Shown in pieces: positions 9,012 to 17,986 of a DNA stretch of 64,000 bases. Every line of letters begins with the position of its first letter. Positions within the stretch are counted from its first letter, which is position 1. The stretch comes from JAJFJD01 sp965228425 (GTDB lineage Bacteria > Pseudomonadota > Alphaproteobacteria > UBA8366): NCBI GenBank assembly GCA_965228425.1, contig OZ245815.1, positions 1,178,001 to 1,242,000 of the forward strand, read 5' to 3'. The translations under genes were made by a program, and so were the position numbers. Under the pieces are notes generated by a model. The model worked only from the letters and a program-made list of their open reading frames with translations. It did not search any database and had not been told where the DNA came from.

Positions 9012-9085
9012 TGGGGCGTAGCCAAGCGGTAAGGCAACGGGTTTTGATCCCGTGATCGCAGGTTCGATCCCTGCCGCCCCAGCCA
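9012..9085 (+). tRNA. tRNA-Gln (anticodon UUG)
   Basis: The 7-bp acceptor stem TGGGGCG pairs with CGCCCCA, followed by discriminator G and an encoded CCA (9083-9085). The anticodon stem ACGGG/CCCGT encloses TTTTGAT, placing TTG at 9044-9046. The T arm GCAGG-TTCGATC-CCTGC is canonical. Total length is 74 nt. Anticodon UUG reads CAA and CAG, so this is glutamine. Confidence 0.97.
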
Positions 9086-9124
9086 ATCCTTATCTGAAAA
9101 ATTCGACCGCCGCGTCGGGCCTGT

Positions 9125-9769
9125 TCAGCCCAACATCCGCACCATCGCGCGCACCGCGGCGGGGACCGGTTCGATCAGCGGGATCGTCATCCTGAGCGCC
9201 AGGGTTTTGGCCGCTTGGGCGAGCGGACCGCCGCCGATCACCACAGCTTCCGCCCCGTCGTCCACGCAACGTTGGATGGCGCCCTCGAGGGCGTCGGCCA
9301 GCCGGGCCGGGTCGGCCATATTGTAGGACGTATCGCCGTCGGTGAGGCGGGTCGACACGAACTGTGGCGCGAAGCCGTAGGCCTCGGCGCGCTTTCGGAT
9401 GGCGGCTTCGAGACCGGGCAGCGTGGTGGCGACGCCGAACCGCCTTCCGCCGGCGGCCGCTTCGGCCATACCTGCCTCGGCGATACCCGCCACCGGCACA
9501 GGCAGGCATTGCCGTGCCGCGTCGAGGCCCGGATCGCCGAAGGCTGAAATGATGTAACCGTCTGCGTTGTCTTCGATCGAAGCCAGCAACGCGGCAACGG
9601 CGCCGGCGGCGGTTTCCAGGCCGGCCTCGTCGGTGATCAGCGGCGAGCCTTCCGTGACGGTGGCGCCGGTCACGGTGATACCCGACGGCGCCGCGGTCTG
9701 GGCGATGTCCGCCATCAACCGTGTCGTCTTTGTATTGGTGTTGGGATTGATCAGCGTAATGCGGCGCAT
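9125..9769 (-). CDS. Asp/Glu/hydantoin racemase superfamily protein lacking the catalytic cysteines
   Basis: A 214-residue protein with the two-lobed racemase pattern: ITLINPNTNTKTT at the N-terminus, GYIISAFGDPGLDAAR in lobe one, VAGIAEAGMAEAAAGGRRF and VVIGGGPLAQAA in lobe two. In hydantoin racemases the first Cys lies in IACFxDPG and the second in GCAG; here the positions read SAFGDPG (about residue 75-77) and IGGGPL (about 178-182), so neither catalytic Cys is present. It therefore probably uses another chemistry or is a lyase-type relative. It lies 48 nt downstream of the second TPR/ATP-grasp gene and may share its transcript. Confidence 0.8.
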   Translation of the reverse strand: MRRITLINPNTNTKTTRLMADIAQTAAPSGITVTGATVTEGSPLITDEAGLETAAGAVAALLASIEDNADGYIISAFGDPGLDAARQCLPVPVAGIAEAGMAEAAAGGRRFGVATTLPGLEAAIRKRAEAYGFAPQFVSTRLTDGDTSYNMADPARLADALEGAIQRCVDDGAEAVVIGGGPLAQAAKTLALRMTIPLIEPVPAAVRAMVRMLG

Positions 9770-9817
9770 GGCGTGTCCCAGAAACGCGGGCCTAGTTGGC
9801 TCACCTAAGCCATAGTA

Positions 9818-11578
9818 TCAGCGTCGATCCGCGGGCGGTGTTATACCGGCGCGGTCGAACAAATAGGTCTCGATGTCGTTTTTCACCGCCTTTCTGTAGG
9901 CCTCGCGGTACGTATCGTCGCTTGAAACCCCAGCCAAGGACAGCCCCATGGCGGCGTTGACCTCGTAAACGATACACCGGCCGTCCTGGCGGAAGCCGAA
10001 GTCGAAACCGTAGATATCGAGGTTTGTCGCGTCGATGATATCGCGGAAATAGTCTTCGGGGGCGCTATCGAGCATTGCCACGGGATCTTCGTAAAAGGCG
10101 ATTTCCTCTTTGTCGAAGCCGAGTCCGGACCAGTCCAGCGCTGCGCGACCCTCGCCGTGGACATTCCACCCCGACCCGACATGCAGACCGCAGGGAACCA
10201 ATTTGTCGCCGATACGCGCGAACCGATAGCGGCGAAAATATCCATCCGTGGATTGGCAGTTGTGATAGGCGATCGCGTAGAAATCCGCGAAGGGATGACT
10301 GCGAAGCAGTTCCCATAACTCGGCTTCGGTCTGCACGAGCGTCACGCCGTGACCGGAATTCGTATGCAAGGGGCGCAGAATAACCGGGAATTCCATCTCG
10401 GCAAGGATACGGTCACGGGTCGCGGCGGCGTCGGTTTCGTGGGCGATCCGAATCGTGTGGGGAAACGTGAATTTCTCGGCCGCGGCGAAACGTTTGGCAT
10501 TGCCCTCACGTGTTGTCTGCCTAACTGCCGCCGGCGAATTAACCAGTGGCATCGGCAATGCGGCGGCCATGCGGTCGACCCGTTCGGCTTGCCCGCGTGC
10601 GTCGATGCGTTCGAAGACCGGCCGGTTGTTCAAGGCAATGTCGAACTCGGACAAGTCCAGCACCTCGCCGAGGTTTTCGATGGTGTCGGACAATACATGG
10701 GTGAATGCGATTCGGTCCGACGGCAAATAGGACGGGAAATTACCCTGTGCATAGACCATCGGGCGGCGCTCGATGTGGGTAAAAGATTCTTCGCCAAACG
10801 CGTCCAGGACCAACACCCGTAAAGCCGGGGTGCCGGAACTGCGGGTCTGACTAGGAAATCTCTCGATTGCGGCACGGGTAATCCGCGCGGCGTCTACCGT
10901 GGCGCCACTGTGGTAGTTGGCCGCCGACAAGGCTTGATAATGTTTCATCTGATCCGGGTCCGCCGATAGGGTCGTCGAGAATGCTTGCCGGGCGTCGGCG
11001 AACCTCCCCATACGAAACATCAGCCGGCCCCACAGATAACGTCGTTCGATCGGCGACCCGATGTTGTTGTTCAAAGCATTGCGGATGACCGTGGCGGCAT
11101 CTTCGAATTGACCGCCCTCGATCAAGGCGTCGGCATAGGCCATCTGGGTGTCGCCACGGGTCGGTTCGATTTGCACCGCGACCTTTAGGTCGTCGGTGGA
11201 CTCTCTGTACCGGCCTAGCGCCGCATACATCATTCCCCGATTGCGGCGTGCCGCAAAATGCTCGGGCGACGCCTCGATCGCGGCGTCGAGATGTCGCAGG
11301 GCGGCTTCGTGTTCGCCGTTTTGGATAAGCGCGGCGCCGAGATTGCTTAGGGCCGTTGGGTTGTCCGGCAAGAGGACCAGTGCCGCCTCCGCGCGTTTAC
11401 GCGCGACCGCGAAGTCCCGGCGCTGCATGGCGATTCCGAAGCTGAGCGTCTGGGCCCCCGCATGGGTCGGTGTTTCAACGAGAATACCGGCCAACAGGGT
11501 TTCGGCCTCGTCGAAGCGTCCGTTCGTCGCAGCCTCCGATGCTTTTTCGAATGCGCTTTTTCCGGTCTGTTCATCCAT
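9818..11578 (-). CDS. TPR plus ATP-grasp-like protein, second tandem copy
   Basis: About 586 residues. Residues 5-245 are TPR units (ALSNLGAALIQNGEHEAALRH is a clear one). From about 255 the chain turns into a two-lobed alpha/beta region: RVLVLDAFGEESF, DIALNNRPVFERID, then FPVILRPLHTNSGHGVTLV (about 396-414), resembling the ATP-grasp nucleotide loop. GYFRRYRFARI and DIYGFDFGFRQDG plus IVYEVNAAM (about 534-543) follow, the E-x-N pair expected for ATP-grasp metal ligands. The substrate is unknown; ATP-grasp enzymes ligate a carboxylate to an amine or thiol. ATG at 11578 was chosen over an in-frame GTG at 11602. It lies 27 nt after its paralogue. Confidence 0.78.
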   Translation of the reverse strand: MDEQTGKSAFEKASEAATNGRFDEAETLLAGILVETPTHAGAQTLSFGIAMQRRDFAVARKRAEAALVLLPDNPTALSNLGAALIQNGEHEAALRHLDAAIEASPEHFAARRNRGMMYAALGRYRESTDDLKVAVQIEPTRGDTQMAYADALIEGGQFEDAATVIRNALNNNIGSPIERRYLWGRLMFRMGRFADARQAFSTTLSADPDQMKHYQALSAANYHSGATVDAARITRAAIERFPSQTRSSGTPALRVLVLDAFGEESFTHIERRPMVYAQGNFPSYLPSDRIAFTHVLSDTIENLGEVLDLSEFDIALNNRPVFERIDARGQAERVDRMAAALPMPLVNSPAAVRQTTREGNAKRFAAAEKFTFPHTIRIAHETDAAATRDRILAEMEFPVILRPLHTNSGHGVTLVQTEAELWELLRSHPFADFYAIAYHNCQSTDGYFRRYRFARIGDKLVPCGLHVGSGWNVHGEGRAALDWSGLGFDKEEIAFYEDPVAMLDSAPEDYFRDIIDATNLDIYGFDFGFRQDGRCIVYEVNAAMGLSLAGVSSDDTYREAYRKAVKNDIETYLFDRAGITPPADRR

Positions 11579-11605
11579 ACGGCGGTCTCTCGTCTCCTCC
11601 ACCCG

Positions 11606-13372
11606 TCAACTCGGCGATTTTCCGGCGCTGTGTTCTTTGGCCTTTTCGAACAACAGATCGGTGATCAATCTCTTTATTTCGTCGCACTGTGCGGTTCGGT
11701 ACGGGAAGGTCTCCAAATCGCCGCCGTTGGCGATGGCCATCGCACTGTTGACTTCGTAGACAATGATTCGGCCGTCTTCCTTGCGGATTCCGAAATCGAT
11801 CCCAAAGACGTCCAGGTCGACAGCCTCTACGATGTCGCGGAAGAACTCTTCGGGCGGTGCGTTGAGCACTTGTTCCGGGTTGTCCCAGAAATTTTTCTCC
11901 TCGACGTCGAGGCCGAGTTCGGCCCATTTTTCGGGTCCATGCTCCCAACTGTGGACGTTCCAACTGAAATCGGCACGTAGGCCGTCCGGAATAAGTTGCC
12001 CGCCGACACAGGCTATCCGATAGCGCCGAAACATCCCGTCCGGCGACGTGCAGTCGTGGTAGTCGATCGCGTAGAAGTTGGACAATGGATTCTGCCGGAG
12101 AACCTCGCGCAAGCCGTCTTCGTCCTCGATGAGCATGACGCCGTGGCCGACATGGGTGTGGCGCGGCCGAAGGATAATCGGGAACCGTGTATGGGCCAAA
12201 ACGTGGTCGACGGTGGCGTCGATGTTTGTTTCGTGCCGGACGCTAATCGTGCGCGGAAAGACAAAGTTTTCGGCTTCGCCAAACCGTTTGGCATTCGCCT
12301 CGCGTGTCATCATGCTCACGGCCGCCGGCGCGTTCACGACAGGCATCGGCAGGTCCGATATCCATTTTTCGTATACTTCGGCTTGATTGCGGGCTTCGAG
12401 CCGCTCGAAGACCGGACGATTGTTGATGGCGACATCGTACCGGTTCATATCCAGTGCGTCTTTCAGGTCGCAGCCGGTATCCACGATGGCGTGGGTATAG
12501 GTGATCCGCTCGATGGGTAGAAATGCCGGGAAATTCCCCTTGATATAATTGACCGGACGACGGCCGATATCGGCAAAGAAATCCAGGCCCATCGGCTCGA
12601 GTACTAGGACTCGAAGATCGGGGGTATCGCCGCCGCGCTCGAAGCTTGGGAATTTTCGGTAGGCGCCCGCGGTGACCTTCTCTGCATGGATCATGTCGCC
12701 GCAGTGGAAACTCGCCGCTGCCAAGGCCTTGTAGTATTTCATATCGCTTGCATCAGCCGATAGAACCGCGGCAAAAGCTTGCCGCGCGTCGGCAAAGCGG
12801 TTCATGCGGAACATCAAGCGGCCCCAATAATAGGTTCGCTCGACTTGTGATCCGATGTTGCGATCCTTCGCTTCGCGAATTACCGCCGCGGCTTCTTCAT
12901 GTTGTCCGGACTCGGTCAGCGCGTCCGCTAGCGCCATGCGCGTATCACTGCGGTTCGGCTGGGCGGCGACGGCGATCCTGATATCCTCGACGGCTTCCGT
13001 GTATTGGCCGAGCGATGCCTTCAACATGCCCCGGTTCCGTCGCGCGAAGAAATGTTTGGAGTCCGCTTCCACCGCCGCGTTCAAATGCGGCATCGCGGCT
13101 TCGGTGTGGTTGTCTTGGATTAGGGCCGCGCCGAGATTGCTGAGCATGCTCGGATCGCCCGGCATCAGGGTCAAAGCCGCTTCCGCGCGCTTCCGGGCGA
13201 GCCCGAAATCGCCGCGCCGCATGGCGATCGCGAAACTCAGCGTCTGTGCCCGGGCATCCTTCGGTGTCTCGACCAGCACGGTGGCCAGCAGTGTCTCGGC
13301 TTCGTCCAGCCGCCCCTGCTTGGCGGCCTCGGACGCTTGCTCGAAGGCGGTCGATTCCTTTGGCTCGCTCAT
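11606..13372 (-). CDS. TPR plus ATP-grasp-like protein, first tandem copy
   Basis: 588 residues with the same architecture as its downstream neighbour and clear end-to-end similarity (TREANAKRF/TREGNAKRF, NNRPVFER, NLGAALIQ, ARRNRGM). TPR units fill about residues 5-245. The C-terminal half shows IILRPRHTHVGHGVMLI (ATP-grasp-like loop), GMFRRYRIACVGGQLIPDG and DVFGIDFGIRKEDG with IIVYEVNSAM. Start ATG has AAGGA nine bases upstream. The two genes form an operon made by tandem duplication and divergence. No adjacent small peptide gene that could serve as a ligation substrate is evident, so the target could be a protein bound by the TPR array or a small molecule. Confidence 0.78.
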   Translation of the reverse strand: MSEPKESTAFEQASEAAKQGRLDEAETLLATVLVETPKDARAQTLSFAIAMRRGDFGLARKRAEAALTLMPGDPSMLSNLGAALIQDNHTEAAMPHLNAAVEADSKHFFARRNRGMLKASLGQYTEAVEDIRIAVAAQPNRSDTRMALADALTESGQHEEAAAVIREAKDRNIGSQVERTYYWGRLMFRMNRFADARQAFAAVLSADASDMKYYKALAAASFHCGDMIHAEKVTAGAYRKFPSFERGGDTPDLRVLVLEPMGLDFFADIGRRPVNYIKGNFPAFLPIERITYTHAIVDTGCDLKDALDMNRYDVAINNRPVFERLEARNQAEVYEKWISDLPMPVVNAPAAVSMMTREANAKRFGEAENFVFPRTISVRHETNIDATVDHVLAHTRFPIILRPRHTHVGHGVMLIEDEDGLREVLRQNPLSNFYAIDYHDCTSPDGMFRRYRIACVGGQLIPDGLRADFSWNVHSWEHGPEKWAELGLDVEEKNFWDNPEQVLNAPPEEFFRDIVEAVDLDVFGIDFGIRKEDGRIIVYEVNSAMAIANGGDLETFPYRTAQCDEIKRLITDLLFEKAKEHSAGKSPS

Positions 13373-13486
13373 TCGGCTTCCTTCGTCCTTTCGGCGGTTG
13401 GGACGATAGTACCGCCTTGAGCGCGGCTAAGCCGAATCCCTCGAAAGGATAATCCCTTTGCGCCATTCGGGGTATCGGATAACCGG

Positions 13487-14221
13487 TCAGCGGGTCCGCT
13501 GCATCGCGTCGATATAGCGCTGAATCCGACCCTTCAGCCCGGGCACGGCGGCGGAGCGGGACAAGTCCGCCATGTCCTCGGCGCGGGTATCCCGGGCCGT
13601 GGCGTCGAATAGGGCACGGGTGGCATCCACCTGCAGGGTTCGCGCCGCGGCGCTTGCATTGTTAATGATTTCGGGCCAGTCGTCCTCGGCGGCCAGGCCG
13701 GTCGCGAAGCCGATTTCCGCCGCTTCCTCGGCGTCGAAGGCGCGGGTTTCGTTCTGGATCGCCCGGGCGGCGTCGACGCCGATCCGGGATACCAGCCGCC
13801 GGGTCCCAAGAACGATCCCGAATGCCAGCCCGGGCATCCGGAACACGGTTCCGGGCGCGGCGATCCGCTGACTGCAGGCGCAAAATACGTCGGCGCCGGC
13901 GCCCATGGCGCGGCCCTTCGCCAAGGCAAGCGTTGGGAAGGGTAGAGAGTGGAGCCTCTGCAACACGGTCTCGATCCGGATGAAGCGCAACACCAGATCA
14001 CCGTCGCTGCGGTCCGCGATGTCGCTGAGATCGAATCCCGCGCAGAAATGCTTTCCCGCAGCGTCGAGAATCAGCAGGCGGGTATCACCATCCTCGGCAT
14101 GCGCGATAGCGTCGTCGAGCGCGTCGACCATCTCTTCGTTCAACGCGTTCGCCTTGTCGGCCCGGTTCAGCGTGACCCGAACCACGCCCTCGCTCTCGGG
14201 GCTTACCGCAACAACCGGCAT
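13487..14221 (-). CDS. Enoyl-CoA hydratase/isomerase family protein
   Basis: A 244-residue crotonase-fold protein acting on acyl-CoA thioesters. Seen: VRVTLNRADKANALNEEM at the N-terminus, LDAAGKHFCAGFDLSDI (oxyanion-hole segment) and LALAKGRAMGAGADVFCACS, where the second oxyanion Gly lies. The usual Glu pair of true hydratases is not obvious around the GLAFGIVLGTRRL segment, so hydratase, isomerase or another crotonase activity cannot be told apart. It starts 9 nt after the stop of the PhyH gene on the same strand and is probably co-transcribed with it. Confidence 0.88.
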   Translation of the reverse strand: MPVVAVSPESEGVVRVTLNRADKANALNEEMVDALDDAIAHAEDGDTRLLILDAAGKHFCAGFDLSDIADRSDGDLVLRFIRIETVLQRLHSLPFPTLALAKGRAMGAGADVFCACSQRIAAPGTVFRMPGLAFGIVLGTRRLVSRIGVDAARAIQNETRAFDAEEAAEIGFATGLAAEDDWPEIINNASAAARTLQVDATRALFDATARDTRAEDMADLSRSAAVPGLKGRIQRYIDAMQRTR

Positions 14222-14230
14222 CGGAACGGC

Positions 14231-15145
14231 CTAGACGTGGGCCGGTTGTGCTGCGGTCTTCCCTTCGCCGCCGAAGTAGCGGTTTTGCAGAATGCTTTGG
14301 TTGTCGTAAATCGAACCTGGGCCCGCGTCCGGCTGGTACGGCAGCGGGATGCGAACCGGCGCGGGCACGACCCGCGGCGTCAGGGTCGGTTCACCGCGGA
14401 CGATCCGGTTGTTGAAATCCTCGAGACTGCCTTTCATGTCGGCGATCGGCCAGGCGTCCACCGCGGCATAGGCCTGCAGCAGGAAGGTGCGCGGCCGGTC
14501 GGACCGATTGAAGGCAGACCCGTGCACCAGACGGGCGTGATGGACGGTCAGCGTGCCTGCCGGGCCGGTTAACGGCACCGCGGCGGAGAAGTCGAGATCG
14601 CAGGCGTCCGGGTCCATCGCGCCGCAGAAATACCCTTGTGAATGGTGGTCGTAGGTCGGGCCTTTGTGGGTTCCCGGGAGGACCATCATCGGGCCGTTCT
14701 CTTCCGTGCAGTCGTCAAGGTAGATGCCGACGGCGAGCACATCGTCGTTGGTGTGCGGATAGAATGCCCAATCCTGATGCCATTCGACGGACTCGCCGAC
14801 ACCGGCGGATTTCATGTTCACCTTGGTGTTGTGCGTTCGGATGCCGCTCGGCCCGAGGATCGGGTCGAGGATGTCCATGATCAGGGGTTCGGCGGCATGG
14901 GCGTGGAAGAATTCGGAATTTGCGTGGGGCGATTTGATGCGGCGCACGCGCGGCGCTTCCGGTGTGTGGGACGGGTCGAGATCGAGCACGTCGTTGCTCT
15001 CGGTAAGATTGACCGCGTCTGCGACCATGCGGTCGACCTCCGCCTTGATTTCCGCGATCCGCGTCGGCGCGACCGCGTTCGGGAGCACGATGTAACCCTG
15101 CTCGAAATATGTATCGACCTGTTCCTGGGTAAGTTTTGCCGCCAT
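14231..15145 (-). CDS. Phytanoyl-CoA dioxygenase (PhyH) family protein
   Basis: A 304-residue Fe(II)/2-oxoglutarate oxygenase. The facial triad is visible: ESVEWHQDWAFYP supplies His and Asp, and HHARLVHGSAFNRSDRPR supplies the distal His with the 2OG-binding Arg downstream. The start was set at the ATG at 15145, which has AGGAG seven bases upstream, rather than at the upstream ATG at 15181. The substrate is unknown; family members hydroxylate branched acyl-CoAs or small molecules. Its partner downstream is an enoyl-CoA hydratase homologue and a pair of CoA-transferases is divergent, so a CoA-thioester substrate is plausible. Confidence 0.87.
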   Translation of the reverse strand: MAAKLTQEQVDTYFEQGYIVLPNAVAPTRIAEIKAEVDRMVADAVNLTESNDVLDLDPSHTPEAPRVRRIKSPHANSEFFHAHAAEPLIMDILDPILGPSGIRTHNTKVNMKSAGVGESVEWHQDWAFYPHTNDDVLAVGIYLDDCTEENGPMMVLPGTHKGPTYDHHSQGYFCGAMDPDACDLDFSAAVPLTGPAGTLTVHHARLVHGSAFNRSDRPRTFLLQAYAAVDAWPIADMKGSLEDFNNRIVRGEPTLTPRVVPAPVRIPLPYQPDAGPGSIYDNQSILQNRYFGGEGKTAAQPAHV

Positions 15146-15336
15146 CGTCTTGCTCCTGATCGAATATTGTGAAGGCATCATACAGGCTTATGAGGTGAGG
15201 GGCGAGGGCGGCCCAATGGAAAAATCCGGAACGGCGGATGATTTGACAGGGTCGCGTGAATCCCGGAGTTTTTGGACTGTCGCCGGCCGGGCGACGGCCC
15301 ATAGCGGTTACACGTAAATCCGGAGGATGGTTAAGG

Positions 15337-16539
15337 ATGGCGGACGAACTCGCCTTCGAAGGGCTCAAGGTATTCGATATGTCACAGGGCGTTGCCGCGC
15401 CGTATTGCGGCATGCTGCTGGCGCTGAACGGCGCGGACGTGATCAAGATGGAACCGCACGCTCCGGGCGATTGGAGCCGTGCGATGGGCAAGCCCTACGG
15501 CGACCAAAGCGCCAGTTCGGTGATCCTGTGCCGGGGCAAGCGCAGCATCGCGCTCGACCTGAAGAAGCCGGCAGGGAACGAGATCGCCAAGAAGCTTGCG
15601 GCGGAAGCGGACGTGATCCTTCAGAATTACCGGCCCGGCGTGATCGAAAAATTCGGTCTGGATTACGAGTCGGTCCGCGCGGGCAATCCGGACGTTGTTT
15701 ATCTGTCGCTGACAGGCTTCGGGCCGACCGGTCCAAAGGCGAAGTTACCGGCGACGGATTCCGTCATGCAGGCCTTTACCGGGTTCATGTCGATCAACCG
15801 GGATGAGGCGGGCACGCCGCAGCGCATAAACTACTATGCGATCGACGTGATTACCGGGCTCTATTCCTTCCAGGCCGTCTCCAGCGCGCTGTACCGGCGG
15901 GCGACCAAGGGCGGCGGCAAGCATATCCGGACCAGCCTGTTGGAATCGGCGTTGAGCTTCCAGGACGTCAAGATGGTGGAATTCCAGTTGGAAGGCCCGG
16001 TCGCAGAACCGATCGGCGCGCCGGTCGGCACCTTCAAGAGCAAGGATGGCCATATCTGCGTCAACGCACGCCGTGATCCGCATTTCCAGGCGCTGTGCCG
16101 ATTGCTCGGCCGCGAGGAGCTAATCGACGATCCGCGCTATGCGGACGCGCGTTCGCGGGTCGCCAATCGCGAGGATCTCCTGACCATCCTGCAGGATACG
16201 ATCGCGACGCGGACCACGGCGGAATGGGTCGAGGCGCTCAGCGAGATCGATATCCTGAACGCGCCGGTGAATGATTACGGCAATCTCTTCCAGGAGGCCC
16301 AGGTCAAGGCGGTCGACGCCGTGCGTTGGATCGAGGCTGACGCGGTCGGCAAGGTTCCGATGGGCAATATTGCCGGCGTGCCGGCGGCCGCGACCGACAA
16401 TCCTCGGTCGCATTCGCCCCATATCGGTCAGCACAGCCGCGAGGTTCTCGCCGAACTGGGGATGAGCGAATCCGAAATCGACGCCCTCTGCGCGGACGGC
16501 ACGGTTGCCGCCTATGACACCAAATTGGCAGCGGAATAG
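15337..16539 (+). CDS. Class III CoA-transferase (CaiB/BaiF family), copy 1
   Basis: A 400-residue family III CoA-transferase that moves CoA between carboxylic acids. The start at 15337 has GGAGG upstream. Motifs: LKVFDMSQGVAAPYCGMLLA and GADVIKMEP at the N-terminus, RGKRSIALDLKKP, VILQNYRPGVIEKFGLDY and YAIDVITGLYSFQAVSSALY, whose Asp lies where the family's catalytic Asp is expected. The C-terminal PLGNI-like segment (VPMGNIAGVPA) and SPHIGQHSREVL are typical. The adjacent gene is a paralogue, 8 nt downstream, so they form one operon. Confidence 0.93.
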   Translation: MADELAFEGLKVFDMSQGVAAPYCGMLLALNGADVIKMEPHAPGDWSRAMGKPYGDQSASSVILCRGKRSIALDLKKPAGNEIAKKLAAEADVILQNYRPGVIEKFGLDYESVRAGNPDVVYLSLTGFGPTGPKAKLPATDSVMQAFTGFMSINRDEAGTPQRINYYAIDVITGLYSFQAVSSALYRRATKGGGKHIRTSLLESALSFQDVKMVEFQLEGPVAEPIGAPVGTFKSKDGHICVNARRDPHFQALCRLLGREELIDDPRYADARSRVANREDLLTILQDTIATRTTAEWVEALSEIDILNAPVNDYGNLFQEAQVKAVDAVRWIEADAVGKVPMGNIAGVPAAATDNPRSHSPHIGQHSREVLAELGMSESEIDALCADGTVAAYDTKLAAE

Positions 16540-16547
16540 GAATCCTT

Positions 16548-17768
16548 ATGAGCGAAGAACCGGCCTTCGCCGGGCTCAAAGTCTTCGACGCATCGCAAGG
16601 CGTTGCCGCGCCGCATTGCGGCCTGCTGTTGGCGCAGCACGGCGCGGATGTCGTCAAAATGGAGCCGTTGAACGGTGATTGGAGCCGTGTCCTCGGCAAG
16701 AGCCTCGGCGATTACAGCCCATACTCGCTGATCGTGAACCGGGGTAAGCGCAGCATCGCGCTCGACCTGAAGACGGACGACGGGCGCGCGATCGCCCAGC
16801 AGCTGGCCGCCGACGCCGATGTCATGCTGCAAAACTTTCGTCCGGGCGTGATGAAGCGCTTCGGCCTCGATTACGAGTCGGTCCGCGCCGAGAATCCGAA
16901 CGTTGTCTACATGTCGCTGTCCGGATTCGGTCAGACCGGCCCCTACAGCAGCCGGCCCGCGACCGACATGGTGCTGCAAGCATTCAGCGGTTGGATGTCG
17001 ATCAACAAGGACCCGTCCGGCAAGCCACAGCGCATCAACATGGTCGCGATCGATGTCATGTCGGGGCTGTACGCTTTTCAGGCGGTCAGTACCGCGCTGT
17101 ACCGCAAGGCGATGAAGGGCGTGGGGACGAATATCGAGATGAGCCTGATGGAGGCGGCGGCGGCCCTGCAGTCCGCGCCGGTCGTCGAGCATCATTTCGG
17201 GATCAACCGCGCGGAAGGGATCGGCGTGCCGATCGGCGCCTTCAAGACCAAGGACGGCTTTATCAACATCAATGCTCGCCGCGATCCGGTCTTCGCGAAA
17301 TTCTGCCGCCTGCTCGGGCGCGAGGACCTGATCGAAGACCCGCGCTTCAAGACCCCGGCCGCCCGTGTCGAGAACGAGGCGCCGCTGCTCGCCATGATCG
17401 AGGAGGTTATCCAGACCCGCACAACGGCGGAATGGGACCGCGATCTCACCGAGCTGGATATCCTGCATGCGTCGGTCAACGATTACGGCGATTATCTCGC
17501 CGATGCCCACGTCCAGGAGACCGGCGTGGTTTCCCATGTTGAACATGAAACCGTCGGGACGATTCCGATGACCAAGATACCGGGTCTACCGGCCGCCGAA
17601 ACCGGCGATCCCCTGTCACACGCACCGCATATCGGCGAGCACACCGTTGAAATCCTGGCGGGCCTCGGTCTCAGCGAAGACAAGATCGCCGCGTTGCGCG
17701 ACGGAAATATCGTCGGACAGTACGATCCGGACGCGGCGCCTGCAAATGCAGGAATGGCGCCGCCTTAA
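16548..17768 (+). CDS. Class III CoA-transferase (CaiB/BaiF family), copy 2
   Basis: A 406-residue paralogue of the preceding gene with near-parallel motifs: LKVFDASQGVAAPHCGLLLA, VMLQNFRPGVMKRFGLDYES, VAIDVMSGLYAFQAVSTALY (catalytic Asp position conserved) and APHIGEHTVEILAGLG. AGGAATCCTT precedes the ATG. Tandem family III transferases can form heteromeric enzymes or serve two related acids; either is possible here. Substrates cannot be read from the sequence. Confidence 0.92.
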   Translation: MSEEPAFAGLKVFDASQGVAAPHCGLLLAQHGADVVKMEPLNGDWSRVLGKSLGDYSPYSLIVNRGKRSIALDLKTDDGRAIAQQLAADADVMLQNFRPGVMKRFGLDYESVRAENPNVVYMSLSGFGQTGPYSSRPATDMVLQAFSGWMSINKDPSGKPQRINMVAIDVMSGLYAFQAVSTALYRKAMKGVGTNIEMSLMEAAAALQSAPVVEHHFGINRAEGIGVPIGAFKTKDGFININARRDPVFAKFCRLLGREDLIEDPRFKTPAARVENEAPLLAMIEEVIQTRTTAEWDRDLTELDILHASVNDYGDYLADAHVQETGVVSHVEHETVGTIPMTKIPGLPAAETGDPLSHAPHIGEHTVEILAGLGLSEDKIAALRDGNIVGQYDPDAAPANAGMAPP

Positions 17769-17788
17769 GGTCTGTACGCATATTTGGG

Positions 17789-17806
17789 ATTCGGCCAACG
17801 CCGAAT
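17789..17806 (+). terminator. Possible weak terminator after the CoA-transferase pair
   Basis: ATTCGGC-CAAC-GCCGAAT is a perfect 7-bp stem with a four-base loop, 20 bases after the stop codon, followed by TCTAGTTT rather than a clean T-run. The remaining spacer to bioD (about 180 bases) contains no gene that I can see. Confidence 0.4.
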
Positions 17807-17986
17807 TCTAGTTTCGCCGCGACGGCCTGTGCAACCGAAGTCATTAATTCATAGCGATTTTCCGGCGCAAGCCCGAGATTGTGACAGCAATGTGGCCGCG
17901 TGTACGCATTTCCTGCCGCAGTGAATGGCCCGCTCGTACGACAATTTATAGCATACGCGTAAGGCCGTGCGGACGTACGTTCTGCG

